NCBI GenBank assembly: GCA_030538115.1
Contig: JAUNUP010000023.1
Location: 24,629-43,760 of the forward strand
Reading direction: 5' to 3'
Source: Dermatophilus congolensis
GTDB taxonomy: Bacteria > Actinomycetota > Actinomycetes > Actinomycetales > Dermatophilaceae
DNA length: 19,132 nt
Made by a program: the position numbers and the translations under genes. This document shows positions 1 to 7,809 of the stretch, piece after piece. Each line of letters begins with the position of its first letter. Positions within the stretch are counted from its first letter, which is position 1. The notes below the pieces were generated by a model, which saw only the letters and a program-made list of their open reading frames with translations, searched no databases and had not been told where the DNA came from.

Positions 1-34
1 CCTGTTCCCGGGCGGACGGCCGGCCCTAGCCCCC

Positions 35-89
35 GTTCCGCGGCACTGGTGCGAACACGGGGCCTGCGGGGATACATGTGCCGCGGAAC
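35..89. repeat. 12-bp inverted repeat downstream of the catabolic operon
   Basis: GTTCCGCGGCAC (35-46) and GTGCCGCGGAAC (78-89) are exact reverse complements separated by 31 bases. They lie 20 bases beyond the stop codon of the last operon gene, on its 3' side. They could fold into a long-loop hairpin that ends or stabilises the transcript, or be two inverted binding sites for a gene off the window edge. There is no T-run, so a classical intrinsic terminator is not supported. Nothing else is recognised in bases 1-108. Confidence 0.45.
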
Positions 90-108
90 CCCACCGGAGA
101 AGGGGAAG

Positions 109-942
109 CTACTCCGGCTTCGTCCAGGTGCTTGTCGCCGTCACCGTTCCTGCTGCGGAGCGGGTCTCGGCTCCCGCCTCGACACCCTCCTCCGCGGCGA
201 GAGCCGCGACCGTCTGCGGGCCCACCGCCGGGGAGACGAGGCGGTACGCGAACTCGCGGCCCGCCAGGTCCACCCCAGCACGACGCGCGACCTCGCTCAT
301 GAGAATCGCCTGCAACGGACCGTGGATCACCAGGTCGTCGTAGCCCTCGTGGCGAGCCCAGTTGTGGTCGTAGTGGATCCGGTGGGCGTTGTACGTCAGA
401 GCGGAGAAGCGGAAGAGCAGAGGCTCGTCCACCGCGAGGTCGATACGACCTTCACGCTCGGGCAGGGGCTCGTCGCTCGGCACCGTGCGGGGCAGGCTGC
501 CGCCCCCAGGGGCGCGGTAGACGATGTCCTGCTCCTCCGCGATGGCCAGCTCGCCACCCTGGGTGAACTCGCTGCGCACCGTGACGATGAGCAGCTTGCC
601 TGAACGGCCCTCCTTGGTGACCGACGAGATCACCTTGGTCGTGCGGGTCGCCTCCTCGCCGATGCGCAGGCGACGGTACGTGGTCACGCGACCACCCGCG
701 AACATGCGGCGCATGCCCGGCTCGGCCGGCGCCGGGATGCCGGTCGTCGGGTGCCCGTCGGGCCCGATCTCCGACGTCGGAGGCCGGTTGACGAGGTACA
801 TGAGGTGCCACATCTCCGGCACCTCGCCCTTGGGCAGAGACGCGGGGTCGAGGCCGACGAGCCCGGCGAACGACTCCACCTGCTCGGCCGAGATCACCTC
901 GGTGCGGGTGACGCTCTCGGGCGTCGTGTCAGTGCTGGTCAT
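109..942 (-). CDS. MaoC/HTD2-type acyl-CoA hydratase, candidate itaconyl-CoA hydratase
   Basis: A 277-residue double-hotdog hydratase of the FAS1-like dehydratase/HTD2 family. The N-terminal hotdog spans roughly residues 15-145. The C-terminal hotdog carries the hydratase segment ALTYNAHRIHYD (181-192), followed by DLVIHGPLQ (203-211), the usual catalytic strand and loop of MaoC-like enzymes. The length matches itaconyl-CoA and mesaconyl-CoA hydratases of this family, about 270-280 residues. In the inferred pathway it adds water to itaconyl-CoA to give citramalyl-CoA in the cytoplasm. It is the last gene of the operon and is separated from the lyase gene by 89 bases containing a strong hairpin. 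The start is ATG at 942, preceded by only a weak GGACA-like ribosome site. The fold assignment is firm. The substrate (itaconyl-CoA rather than mesaconyl- or another enoyl-CoA) rests on synteny with the P. aeruginosa ich gene. Confidence 0.85.
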   Translation of the reverse strand: MTSTDTTPESVTRTEVISAEQVESFAGLVGLDPASLPKGEVPEMWHLMYLVNRPPTSEIGPDGHPTTGIPAPAEPGMRRMFAGGRVTTYRRLRIGEEATRTTKVISSVTKEGRSGKLLIVTVRSEFTQGGELAIAEEQDIVYRAPGGGSLPRTVPSDEPLPEREGRIDLAVDEPLLFRFSALTYNAHRIHYDHNWARHEGYDDLVIHGPLQAILMSEVARRAGVDLAGREFAYRLVSPAVGPQTVAALAAEEGVEAGAETRSAAGTVTATSTWTKPE

Positions 943-986
943 GGAAGTTGTCCGTTTCGTCGAGTCGTGAAGTCAGATGCTCGGGC

Positions 987-1023
987 GGGTCCCGCGGCGC
1001 CAGAAGCGAGCGCCGCGGGACCC
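987..1023 (-). terminator. Perfect 14-bp stem-loop between lyase and hydratase genes
   Basis: GGGTCCCGCGGCGC (987-1000) pairs perfectly with GCGCCGCGGGACCC (1010-1023) around a 9-base loop. It starts 8 bases after the stop codon of the CitE-like gene in the transcript. No T-run follows on the minus strand, so it is more likely a partial terminator or RNA-stability element inside the operon than a full stop. Confidence 0.55.
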
Positions 1024-1031
1024 ATCACCGG

Positions 1032-1961
1032 TCAGGCTCGGGCGAGGATGCGGCGGGCCTTCTCGCGCACCGGCTCGTCGACCATGTGGCCGTCGTACCA
1101 GATCGCGCCCGTAGCGCGGCCCTCGGCCTCCGCGGCGGCGGTGGCGTCGAGCACTCCCTGGGCCCACTGCTTCTGCTCCGGAGTCGGGGCGAACGCCTCG
1201 GCTGCCGGGGCCACCTGCTTGGGGTGCACGCAGAGCTTGCCCGCCATACCCAACGCGCGAGCGGACCGGGCATCGGCGGCGGTGGGCTCCGTGCCCGACA
1301 GGTCGGTGGTAACCCCGTCGATCGGCCCGGCCAGCCCCGCGGCACGGGAGGCGAGCACGAGCTGCATGCGGGCGAAGAGCAGGTTCTCGGGGGTCTCGTC
1401 GGCGTCGATGTCGACGCTGAAGTCGATGGCCCCGAACGCGATCCGCTCGACGCCGGGCACGCTGCCCAGCTCGCGCGCATCGAGCACGCCCACTGCGGTC
1501 TCGACGAGCGCGATGAGCGGCAGGCCCGTCGCCTCGTGGATGGAGGCGAGCGACGCGGCGGAGGCGGCCATCGGCACCATGACACCGACGATGCCCTTGC
1601 CCGGCTGCCCCGACTCCTGCGCGAGCGACGCCATCGCCGCCACGTCGGCGTCGTGGGCGGCCGTACCGGCGGCGTTGATGCGCACCACCGCACGGCCTCC
1701 GTCACGCAGCCACGCCACGACGTTGTCGCGGGCAGCGTCTTTCGCGTCGGCCGACACCGCGTCTTCGAGGTCGAGGATCGCGAGGTCGGCCCCGGCGCTG
1801 GCCGCCTTGTCGAAGCGTTCTGGCCTGTCGCCGGGTACGAACAGCCACGTCTGCGCTGCACCGAGCGCCGACGCGTCACCCGCCGAGCCGGAGGAGGAAG
1901 GGCCCGCCGTAGCGCTGCGCTCCCCCTCTCCGGCCCGGGCGGCCGAGGGCTCGGTCGTCAC
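1032..1961 (-). CDS. CitE-like CoA-ester lyase, candidate citramalyl-CoA lyase
   Basis: A 309-residue HpcH/HpaI-CitE family TIM barrel. Visible motifs are LFVPGDRPERF (40-50) near the barrel start, DLEDAV (64-69), VRIN (93-96) with Arg94, E154 in ALVETAVG, D180 in FGAID (the glutamate and aspartate that bind Mg2+ in this family), and LCVHPKQV (243-250). These enzymes cleave malyl-, citramalyl- or citryl-CoA. The context suggests citramalyl-CoA to pyruvate plus acetyl-CoA, as for P. aeruginosa Ccl. The chosen start is GTG at 1961, which overlaps the upstream dehydrogenase stop as GTGA and sits behind a GGGGGAG ribosome site. This start gives a Ser/Ala/Gly-rich extension of about 36 residues before the conserved domain, which most relatives lack. 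No later ATG or GTG fits better. Family is certain; substrate is inferred. Confidence 0.88.
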   Translation of the reverse strand: MTTEPSAARAGEGERSATAGPSSSGSAGDASALGAAQTWLFVPGDRPERFDKAASAGADLAILDLEDAVSADAKDAARDNVVAWLRDGGRAVVRINAAGTAAHDADVAAMASLAQESGQPGKGIVGVMVPMAASAASLASIHEATGLPLIALVETAVGVLDARELGSVPGVERIAFGAIDFSVDIDADETPENLLFARMQLVLASRAAGLAGPIDGVTTDLSGTEPTAADARSARALGMAGKLCVHPKQVAPAAEAFAPTPEQKQWAQGVLDATAAAEAEGRATGAIWYDGHMVDEPVREKARRILARA

Positions 1962-3121
1962 GGGGCGACGCTCCCCCGCTTGACGAGCTGGCCGGCGATG
2001 ACGTTCTTCTGGATTTCGTTGGTGCCCTCACCGACGATCATCAGCGGCGCGTCACGGAAGTAGCGCTCCACGTCGAACTCGGTCGAGTAGCCGTAGCCGC
2101 CGTGTACGCGGATGGCGTCGAGCGCGATCTGCATGGCCACCTCGGAGGAGAACAGCTTGGCCATGCCGGCCTCCATGTCGGAGCGGCGACCGGAGTCGTA
2201 GGCGCGCGCCGCGTGGTGCGTGAGCTGGCGGGCGGCTTCGAGCTTGGTGGCCGACTCGGCGAGGTAGTTGCCGATCGACTGGTGCTTCCAGATCGGCTTG
2301 CCGAACGACTCACGCTCCTGCGCGTACTTGAGGGCGTCTTCGAGAGCCGCACGACCCACTCCGAGGGAGCGGGAGGCGACCTGCAGGCGACCGGTCTCCA
2401 GACCGCGCATCATCTGCGGGAAGCCCTTGCCCTCGACACCACCGAGCAGCTGCGACTCGGGCACGCGCATGTTGTCGAACGTGATCTCGCAGCTCTCGAC
2501 GCCCTTGTAGCCGAGCTTGGGCAGGTCGCGAGACACCGAGAAGCCCTCGACCTCGCTCTTGTCGACGAGCAGGATGCTGATGCCCTTGTGCGGCGGGTTG
2601 GCGGTGGGGTCGGTCTTGAGCAGCAGCGCGATGAGGCCGGCACGGCGGGCGTTGGTGATCCACGTCTTGCTGCCGTTGACGACGTAGGTGTCACCGTCCT
2701 TCTTGGCGGAGGTGCGCATCGCCTGCAGGTCAGAACCGCCACCGGGCTCGGTGAGCGCCATCGTGGCGCGCAGCTCACCGCTGGCCATGCGGGGCAGGTA
2801 CTTGTCCTTCTGCTCCTGGCTGCCGTAGTCGAGGATGAGCTTCGCGACGACGGTGTGGCCGCCCATCGCGCCGGCAAGCGACATCCAGCCGCGCGCCAGC
2901 TCTTCGGTGACGAGGCAGTACGCAGGCATGCTCACCGCGCCGAAGCCCCACGGCTCCGGGATCGCCAGGCCGAAGATGCCCAGCTCCTTCATCGCCTCGA
3001 TCTGGTCTTCGGGGTAGGTGTTGTTGTGCTCCAGTTCCTGGACGACGGGCTTGACGTCGCGGTCGACGAACTGACGAACGAGGTTGACGAGCTCGCGCTC
3101 CTCATCGGGCAGATCGATCAT
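1958..3121 (-). CDS. Acyl-CoA dehydrogenase
   Basis: A 387-residue FAD-dependent acyl-CoA dehydrogenase of standard length. It has the N-terminal helical domain, the middle beta domain with ALTEPGGGSDL and WITNARRAG, and the C-terminal helical domain with RVHGGYGYSTEFDVERYFRD. The usual catalytic glutamate is present as E365 in VGEGTNEIQ. It is translated from ATG at 3121 behind an AAGGAG ribosome site and overlaps the lyase start by four bases. The minimal itaconate route needs no dehydrogenase, yet the P. aeruginosa itaconate cluster has one at the equivalent place. It may oxidise a related C5 thioester such as methylsuccinyl-CoA so that other dicarboxylates enter the route. That role is inference. 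No conserved residue appears to be missing. Confidence 0.92.
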   Translation of the reverse strand: MIDLPDEERELVNLVRQFVDRDVKPVVQELEHNNTYPEDQIEAMKELGIFGLAIPEPWGFGAVSMPAYCLVTEELARGWMSLAGAMGGHTVVAKLILDYGSQEQKDKYLPRMASGELRATMALTEPGGGSDLQAMRTSAKKDGDTYVVNGSKTWITNARRAGLIALLLKTDPTANPPHKGISILLVDKSEVEGFSVSRDLPKLGYKGVESCEITFDNMRVPESQLLGGVEGKGFPQMMRGLETGRLQVASRSLGVGRAALEDALKYAQERESFGKPIWKHQSIGNYLAESATKLEAARQLTHHAARAYDSGRRSDMEAGMAKLFSSEVAMQIALDAIRVHGGYGYSTEFDVERYFRDAPLMIVGEGTNEIQKNVIAGQLVKRGSVAP

Positions 3122-3199
3122 GGTGATTCTCCTTGGTGTGTCGCAGATCAGGTGTGATCAGGGCGGTCGATGGTGTCGGCTGTTCGGTTGCGGTGGTGC

Positions 3200-4483
3200 T
3201 CAGAGGACCTGTTCGCTCAGGTCTGCGGTGCGTGACGGAAAGGTGTCGCGCATGATCGCGGCCGCTTGCGGCCACGACGCGGTGTGCAGTGCCTCGGCGG
3301 TGACGGACGCCAGGCCCGCGTCGAGGCAGTCGGAGACTTTGGCGTGCATCTCCTGCTCCGACGGAGGCCGTGCCGGCGCCCCGGGAGGCAGGTCGAGCCG
3401 CGCGACGAGCGGCTCACCCGCACCGGTCAGGCGCACCTCGACGACGGTCTCGCCGTCGAGCAGCCCGTCACCACCATCGACGGTGACGACCTCGACCCGA
3501 CGCAGTAGCTGCTGCGCCTCCAGGCGGTTCACGGCCTCGTCGCTGAACGCGGCGAACCCGGAGTGCTCGTCGAGCAGCGCTGTGGCGACCGCGTATTCGA
3601 GGCTGAACTTGGCCTGCAACCCGGTGACGGGCCGGTGGTGGTGCAGGGGCGTGATGGCCCCGGCGAGGGTGCGCACTGTGATGCTCTCGACGGCCTGCAC
3701 CCCTCCGGCTGCGGTCACAGCCTCCCGCAAGGTGGCTGCTGCGGCGATCGGCCTCTGCAGCGCATAGCAGCAGGGGTAGATCTTGATCGCGAGCCCGTCG
3801 GGCACGGCCGTGCGGTCGGTCGTGGAGGCGACGAGCGCCTCCGGGTCGCCGCCGAGCAGTCGCATCCACGCCTCGATCGCGGACGGATCTGCGGTGGCCC
3901 CGGCCTCGGCCAGGGTTGCCGCACGTACGCCGGCGTCGGCGGCCAGCCCGACCTGCAGCGATTTCGCGTCGGTGCCGAACGCTGCCTGAACTCCACCGGA
4001 GGCGGGCACTGCGAGGGCGAGGGCCGCCGCCGTGCGCTCCCGGTCGAGTTCGAACACGCTGGCCGCTACCGCGGCGGCGGCCAGGGCCCCCGCCGTGGTG
4101 GTCGCGTGCCATCCGGCCTGGTAGTGGCCCCACCCGAGGGCGGTGCCGAGCCTGGCCATGACCCCGGCGCCGACGAGGTAGTCGCGAGCATCGCCTCCCA
4201 GGGCCAACGTCACCGGCACGCAGACCGTGCTGATGTGCGTGGTCGAGGGCATGTGCAGGTCGTCGAAGTCGACGATGTGGGTCATGGTGGCCCACATCCC
4301 CGCCTCCTCGAGCCCGCGAGCGGCGATCTGGGCGATCGGCTCGTCGGCGGCGGCCAGCGCCACTGCCACGGAGTCGATCAGTGCCCGCTGCGCCAACGCC
4401 AGGTCGTCCGCGGTCGGTTCGAGCTGCACGGCCCAGTCGGCGAGCGCCCCAGCAACACCGGTGGCCTGCTGCGCCACGCTCAT
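3200..4483 (-). CDS. MmgE/PrpD family protein
   Basis: A 427-residue member of the MmgE/PrpD fold, which includes 2-methylcitrate dehydratase and cis-aconitate decarboxylase (IRG1/CadA). Characteristic blocks are DFDD (72-75) followed by H83 in TTHIS, GWHATTTAG with H126, GTDAKSLQVG with K174, IKIYPCCYALQRP, and LQAKFSLEYAVAT. The 48-residue spacing between H126 and K174 fits the paired active-site blocks of this fold. ATG at 4483 overlaps the CoA-transferase stop as ATGA. An in-frame extension upstream to 4696 is GC-rich readthrough inside that gene and is not used. A 78-base gap with a fresh Shine-Dalgarno separates it from the dehydrogenase downstream. Possible roles are cis-aconitate/itaconate interconversion or dehydration of a related tricarboxylate. 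The sequence does not decide between them. Confidence 0.87.
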   Translation of the reverse strand: MSVAQQATGVAGALADWAVQLEPTADDLALAQRALIDSVAVALAAADEPIAQIAARGLEEAGMWATMTHIVDFDDLHMPSTTHISTVCVPVTLALGGDARDYLVGAGVMARLGTALGWGHYQAGWHATTTAGALAAAAVAASVFELDRERTAAALALAVPASGGVQAAFGTDAKSLQVGLAADAGVRAATLAEAGATADPSAIEAWMRLLGGDPEALVASTTDRTAVPDGLAIKIYPCCYALQRPIAAAATLREAVTAAGGVQAVESITVRTLAGAITPLHHHRPVTGLQAKFSLEYAVATALLDEHSGFAAFSDEAVNRLEAQQLLRRVEVVTVDGGDGLLDGETVVEVRLTGAGEPLVARLDLPPGAPARPPSEQEMHAKVSDCLDAGLASVTAEALHTASWPQAAAIMRDTFPSRTADLSEQVL

Positions 4484-5739
4484 TCGTCGACTCCACGGTG
4501 CGATTCGGCCTCTTCGGAGCCGGTGCCCGCCGCATCCGACGGCTCTTCGGATGCGGCGAGCCCGAACTCCGCGAGCACAGCGGAGGTGTGCTCGCCCAGG
4601 GCCGGAACCGGCCCCATCGCCGGCACGAGGCCGTCGAGGTTTGCGGGGGGAAGCAGGGCATTCACGTTGCCGTTGGGGGTGCCGATCTCGCGCCACCGGT
4701 CACGTGAGGCGAGCTGCGGGTGTTCCCCGAACTCCTTCATCGTGCGCAGCCGCGCGTTGGCGATGCCCGCCTGCTGTAGGCGGTCGGCCACCTCGTCGGC
4801 CCCGACATCTGCGAAGCCCGCCTCGATGATCTGCATGAGCTCCTCGTGGTTGGCCACGCGAAGGCTGTTGCGAGAGAACCGCTCGTCGGTGGCGAGGTCG
4901 GGTTGGCCGACCACGTCGCTGCAGAGCTTGGCCCATTCGCGTTCGTTCTGCACGCCGAGAAAGACCTGCTCGCCTCCGGCGCAGTTCACCGGGCCGTAGG
5001 GCGCGATGGCCGCGTGCCGGGCGCCGGTGCGCTTGGGCGCGTTGCCGCCGTAGGTGGCGTAGTAGTACGGAAAGTTCATCCACTCGCCGAGGGCCTCGAG
5101 CATCGAGATCTCGACGGTGGCGCCCTCCCCGGTCTGCAGTCGCCGGATGATCGCGGTGAGGATGCCGGTGTAGGCGTACATGCCCGCCGCGATGTCGGCG
5201 ATCGAAATGCCGACCTTGCTCGGCGTCTCGGGGGTGCCGGTGATCGACACGAGCCCCGCCTCGCACTGAACAAGCAGGTCGTAGGCCTTCTTGTCGGCGT
5301 ACGGCCCCGCCTCTCCGTAACCGGAGATCGACGCGTGGATCAGCTCGGGCTTCTCGGCCCGCAACTGCTCCGACCCGAGGCCGAGCCGCGACGCGGCCCC
5401 GGGTGCGAGGTTCTGCAGCACCACGTCGGCCTCCAGGCACAGCGCGCGAGCCGCGGCCGCGCCTTCGGGCGACTTCAGGTCGAGAGCCACCGACTCCTTC
5501 GAACGGTTCAGCCATACGAAGTGGCTGGCCAGTCCGTTGACGGTCTCGTCGTAGCCGCGGGCGAAGTCGCCCGCCCCTGGGCGCTCGATCTTGATGATGC
5601 GAGCGCCCAGGTCGGCGAGCTGGCGTGTGGCGAACGGAGCCGCCACGGCCTGCTCGAACGAGACCACGGTGATACCGGAGAGGGGCAGGCCACCGAGTCC
5701 GGCGTCAGCCGTCTTCGACAGGGTTTCGTCAGTGGGCAC
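4480..5739 (-). CDS. CaiB/BaiF (class III) CoA-transferase, candidate itaconate CoA-transferase
   Basis: A 419-residue class III CoA-transferase. The N-terminal Rossmann part begins LSGITVVSFEQAVAAPFATR (20-39) with LADLGARIIKIERPGAGD just after. D154 in AYDLLVQCEAG is the expected catalytic aspartate that forms the acyl anhydride. Other family blocks include LDLKSPEG and GISIADIAAGMYAY. The start is GTG at 5739, one base after the DctM stop, with GGAGG five bases upstream inside dctM. The last roughly 35 residues are acidic and Ser/Ala/Gly-rich, probably disordered, and their coding DNA overlaps the start of the MmgE/PrpD gene. In the inferred pathway it activates itaconate using succinyl-CoA or a similar donor, like Ict of P. 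aeruginosa. Other dicarboxylates such as mesaconate or citramalate are possible. Confidence 0.88.
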   Translation of the reverse strand: MPTDETLSKTADAGLGGLPLSGITVVSFEQAVAAPFATRQLADLGARIIKIERPGAGDFARGYDETVNGLASHFVWLNRSKESVALDLKSPEGAAAARALCLEADVVLQNLAPGAASRLGLGSEQLRAEKPELIHASISGYGEAGPYADKKAYDLLVQCEAGLVSITGTPETPSKVGISIADIAAGMYAYTGILTAIIRRLQTGEGATVEISMLEALGEWMNFPYYYATYGGNAPKRTGARHAAIAPYGPVNCAGGEQVFLGVQNEREWAKLCSDVVGQPDLATDERFSRNSLRVANHEELMQIIEAGFADVGADEVADRLQQAGIANARLRTMKEFGEHPQLASRDRWREIGTPNGNVNALLPPANLDGLVPAMGPVPALGEHTSAVLAEFGLAASEEPSDAAGTGSEEAESHRGVDE

Positions 5740-5740
5740 G

Positions 5741-7027
5741 TCAACCTCCGACCAGGAAGAGCGAGATCGCCGGGATGTACGTCACCAGCAACAGGCCGGT
5801 GATGAGGACGACTGCGAACGGGATCGAGGCCTTGGCCACCTGTAGCACCGACATCCCGGACAATCCGGATGCGACGAACAGGTTGAGTCCCAATGGTGGT
5901 GTGATCATGCCGATCTCGAGGTTCATGATCATGATGACGCCGAGGTGGATCGGGTCGACCCCGAGTTCCATGGCGATCGGCAGCAGGATCGGAGCGAGGA
6001 TGAGGATCGCGCTCGAAGTCTCCATGAAGCAGCCGACGACCAACAGGATCAGGTTGACGATGAGCAAGAACTGCCAGGGCTGGAGTTCCATGCCGAGGAT
6101 GGCGTCGGTGATCTGCGCCGGGATGCGCTCGGAGGTGAGCACGAACGTGAACAGGATGCCGTTGGCGATGATGAACATCACCATGGCCGAGGTACGGGCC
6201 GAAGCCAGCACGATGGGCCACAGGTCCTTGAACTTCAGTTCGCGGTAGACACCCATCGAGACGAGCAGCGCGTAACCGACGGTGACGGCGGCGGCCTCGG
6301 TCGGGGTGAACAGGCCACCGTAGATACCACCGAGCACGATCACCGGCAGCATCAGCGAGAGCGACGCGTCGGCCAGTGCCTTGATCCGCTCACGCCCGGT
6401 CATCCGGATCTGGTACTCGCCGGTGCCGTAGCCCTTACGCCAGGCGACGATCACCACGGTGAGCAGCAGCATGCTGCCGGCCATGATGCCGGGAAGAACA
6501 CCGGCCATGAACAGGTCACCGATCGACTGCTCGGTCGAGATGCCGTAGACGATGAGCGGGATCGACGGCGGGATGAGAATACCCAGCGAACCCGCCGAGG
6601 CGATGAGGCCGGTGGAGAACTGCTTCGGGTAACCGGAGGCGATCATCGCCGGGATCATCAGCGTTCCGACCGCAACCACGGTGGCCGGGCTGGAGCCCGA
6701 GACCGCGGCGAAGAACATACAGGCCAGAACGGCGGTCATACCCATGCCACCGCGCAGGTGGCCGACCACGGCGTTACCGGCGTCGGTGAGCCGCTTGCTG
6801 ATACCGCCGCGACTCATCAGGTTGGCGCCGAACACGAAGAACGGAATCGCCATGAGCGGGAACGAGTTCAGCGCGTTGAACAGGCGCTCGGGCACCTGCG
6901 TCATCGGCATGAGCGTGTAGTAGAAGAAGTACAGGAACGCGGTGCCGCCGAGCGCGATGGCGATCGGTGCAGACGAGAACAACAGTGCGAACAGGACGAC
7001 CGCGAGCGCGATCCATGCTTCGGTCAT
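5741..7027 (-). CDS. dctM: TRAP transporter large permease (DctM)
   Basis: A 428-residue integral membrane protein of normal DctM length with about a dozen hydrophobic segments. Conserved stretches include NSFPLMAIPFFVFGANLMSRG, GSSPATVVAVGTLMIPAM, GILIPPSIPLIVYG and GMITPPLGLNLFVASG. The last two are the paired hairpin regions of the DctM/ion-transporter superfamily. It forms the Na+- or H+-coupled translocation channel and works with DctQ and DctP to import a carboxylate. ATG at 7027 overlaps the dctQ stop as ATGA, and the CoA-transferase follows after one base, so transport and activation are translationally linked. Confidence 0.95.
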   Translation of the reverse strand: MTEAWIALAVVLFALLFSSAPIAIALGGTAFLYFFYYTLMPMTQVPERLFNALNSFPLMAIPFFVFGANLMSRGGISKRLTDAGNAVVGHLRGGMGMTAVLACMFFAAVSGSSPATVVAVGTLMIPAMIASGYPKQFSTGLIASAGSLGILIPPSIPLIVYGISTEQSIGDLFMAGVLPGIMAGSMLLLTVVIVAWRKGYGTGEYQIRMTGRERIKALADASLSLMLPVIVLGGIYGGLFTPTEAAAVTVGYALLVSMGVYRELKFKDLWPIVLASARTSAMVMFIIANGILFTFVLTSERIPAQITDAILGMELQPWQFLLIVNLILLVVGCFMETSSAILILAPILLPIAMELGVDPIHLGVIMIMNLEIGMITPPLGLNLFVASGLSGMSVLQVAKASIPFAVVLITGLLLVTYIPAISLFLVGG

Positions 7028-7809
7028 CGCCGGTCTCCGCTCTCGTCGGTGGTGTCGCCGTGTGTGTCGTTCCTGCCGTCTGTGTCGCGGCCGTCGCGCT
7101 CGTCGTCACGACGCACGTCGTAGGTGTGTCGGTGGGTGTCGTGTTCGACCTCCGGCGGGATGTAGTGCATCGGGTCGCCGGGGATGTGCTCGGGCTCGTC
7201 GGGGTTGAGCGCCGACTTGCCACGGCTGGCCTCCAGCTCTTCGGAGGTGATGCCGGCAGCGGCCGCTTCGGCGCGGGCCACGTCTTCGGCGCTCATCTCG
7301 TCGGCGCCGTAGCGCCAGGCGTACACGATCTCTTCGATGCCGTGGAAGAACATGAGGGTCAGCGCGAGTGCGACGGGCAACTCCACGACCCAGAGCGGCA
7401 GCTTGAGGGCCGGGGTCACCGTGTCGACGGAGAAGGGCTCGAACAACAGCATCCACGCGAGGATGCCGATGGCCAGCATGTACAGGGTCGTGATGACGGC
7501 GGCGATGATCGCCATCACCCGCTTGCCCCGGCGCTTGAGGAAGACGCTGATGATGTCGACGTTGACGTGCTCCTTGCTGCGCATGGTGAGCACGGAGCCG
7601 AAGAACGTCGAGCTGATGATCAGGTAGATGATGACCTCTTCAGACCAGAAGAGGAACATGTCGAAGAAGGTGCGCAGGATGATCGCGAGCAGCGCGACCG
7701 TGACGGCGCCGATGAGTGAGAGGCCTGCGGCCAGGTTCTCGAAGGCCGTGACGAACCTGTTGATGCGGCGGAACGGCCGTGGGGGGTACAGGGCTGTTGA
7801 CATCGTCAT
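7024..7809 (-). CDS. dctQ: TRAP transporter small permease (DctQ) with long charged tail
   Basis: A 261-residue protein whose first about 165 residues are a typical DctQ: four membrane segments near residues 26-47, 56-78, 98-123 and 138-165. EEVIIYLIISSTFFGSVLTM is the usual second-helix region. DctQ anchors and completes the DctM channel. After residue 168 there is an additional hydrophilic tail of about 94 residues ending in an Asp/Arg/His/Thr-rich stretch (roughly 222-261). Ordinary DctQ proteins lack such a tail. The preferred start is ATG at 7809, which overlaps the dctP stop as ATGA. A second ATG two codons later (7803) is equally possible. Upstream in-frame sequence to 7920 lies inside dctP and is not used. 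Confidence 0.92.
   Translation of the reverse strand: MTMSTALYPPRPFRRINRFVTAFENLAAGLSLIGAVTVALLAIILRTFFDMFLFWSEEVIIYLIISSTFFGSVLTMRSKEHVNVDIISVFLKRRGKRVMAIIAAVITTLYMLAIGILAWMLLFEPFSVDTVTPALKLPLWVVELPVALALTLMFFHGIEEIVYAWRYGADEMSAEDVARAEAAAAGITSEELEASRGKSALNPDEPEHIPGDPMHYIPPEVEHDTHRHTYDVRRDDERDGRDTDGRNDTHGDTTDESGDRR

Noticed and set aside
3152..3163. GTGTGATCAGGG shared with 19041-19052
   Set aside because: One 12-base match between unrelated intergenic spots, with no dyad in common around both; may be chance and was not counted as a regulon.
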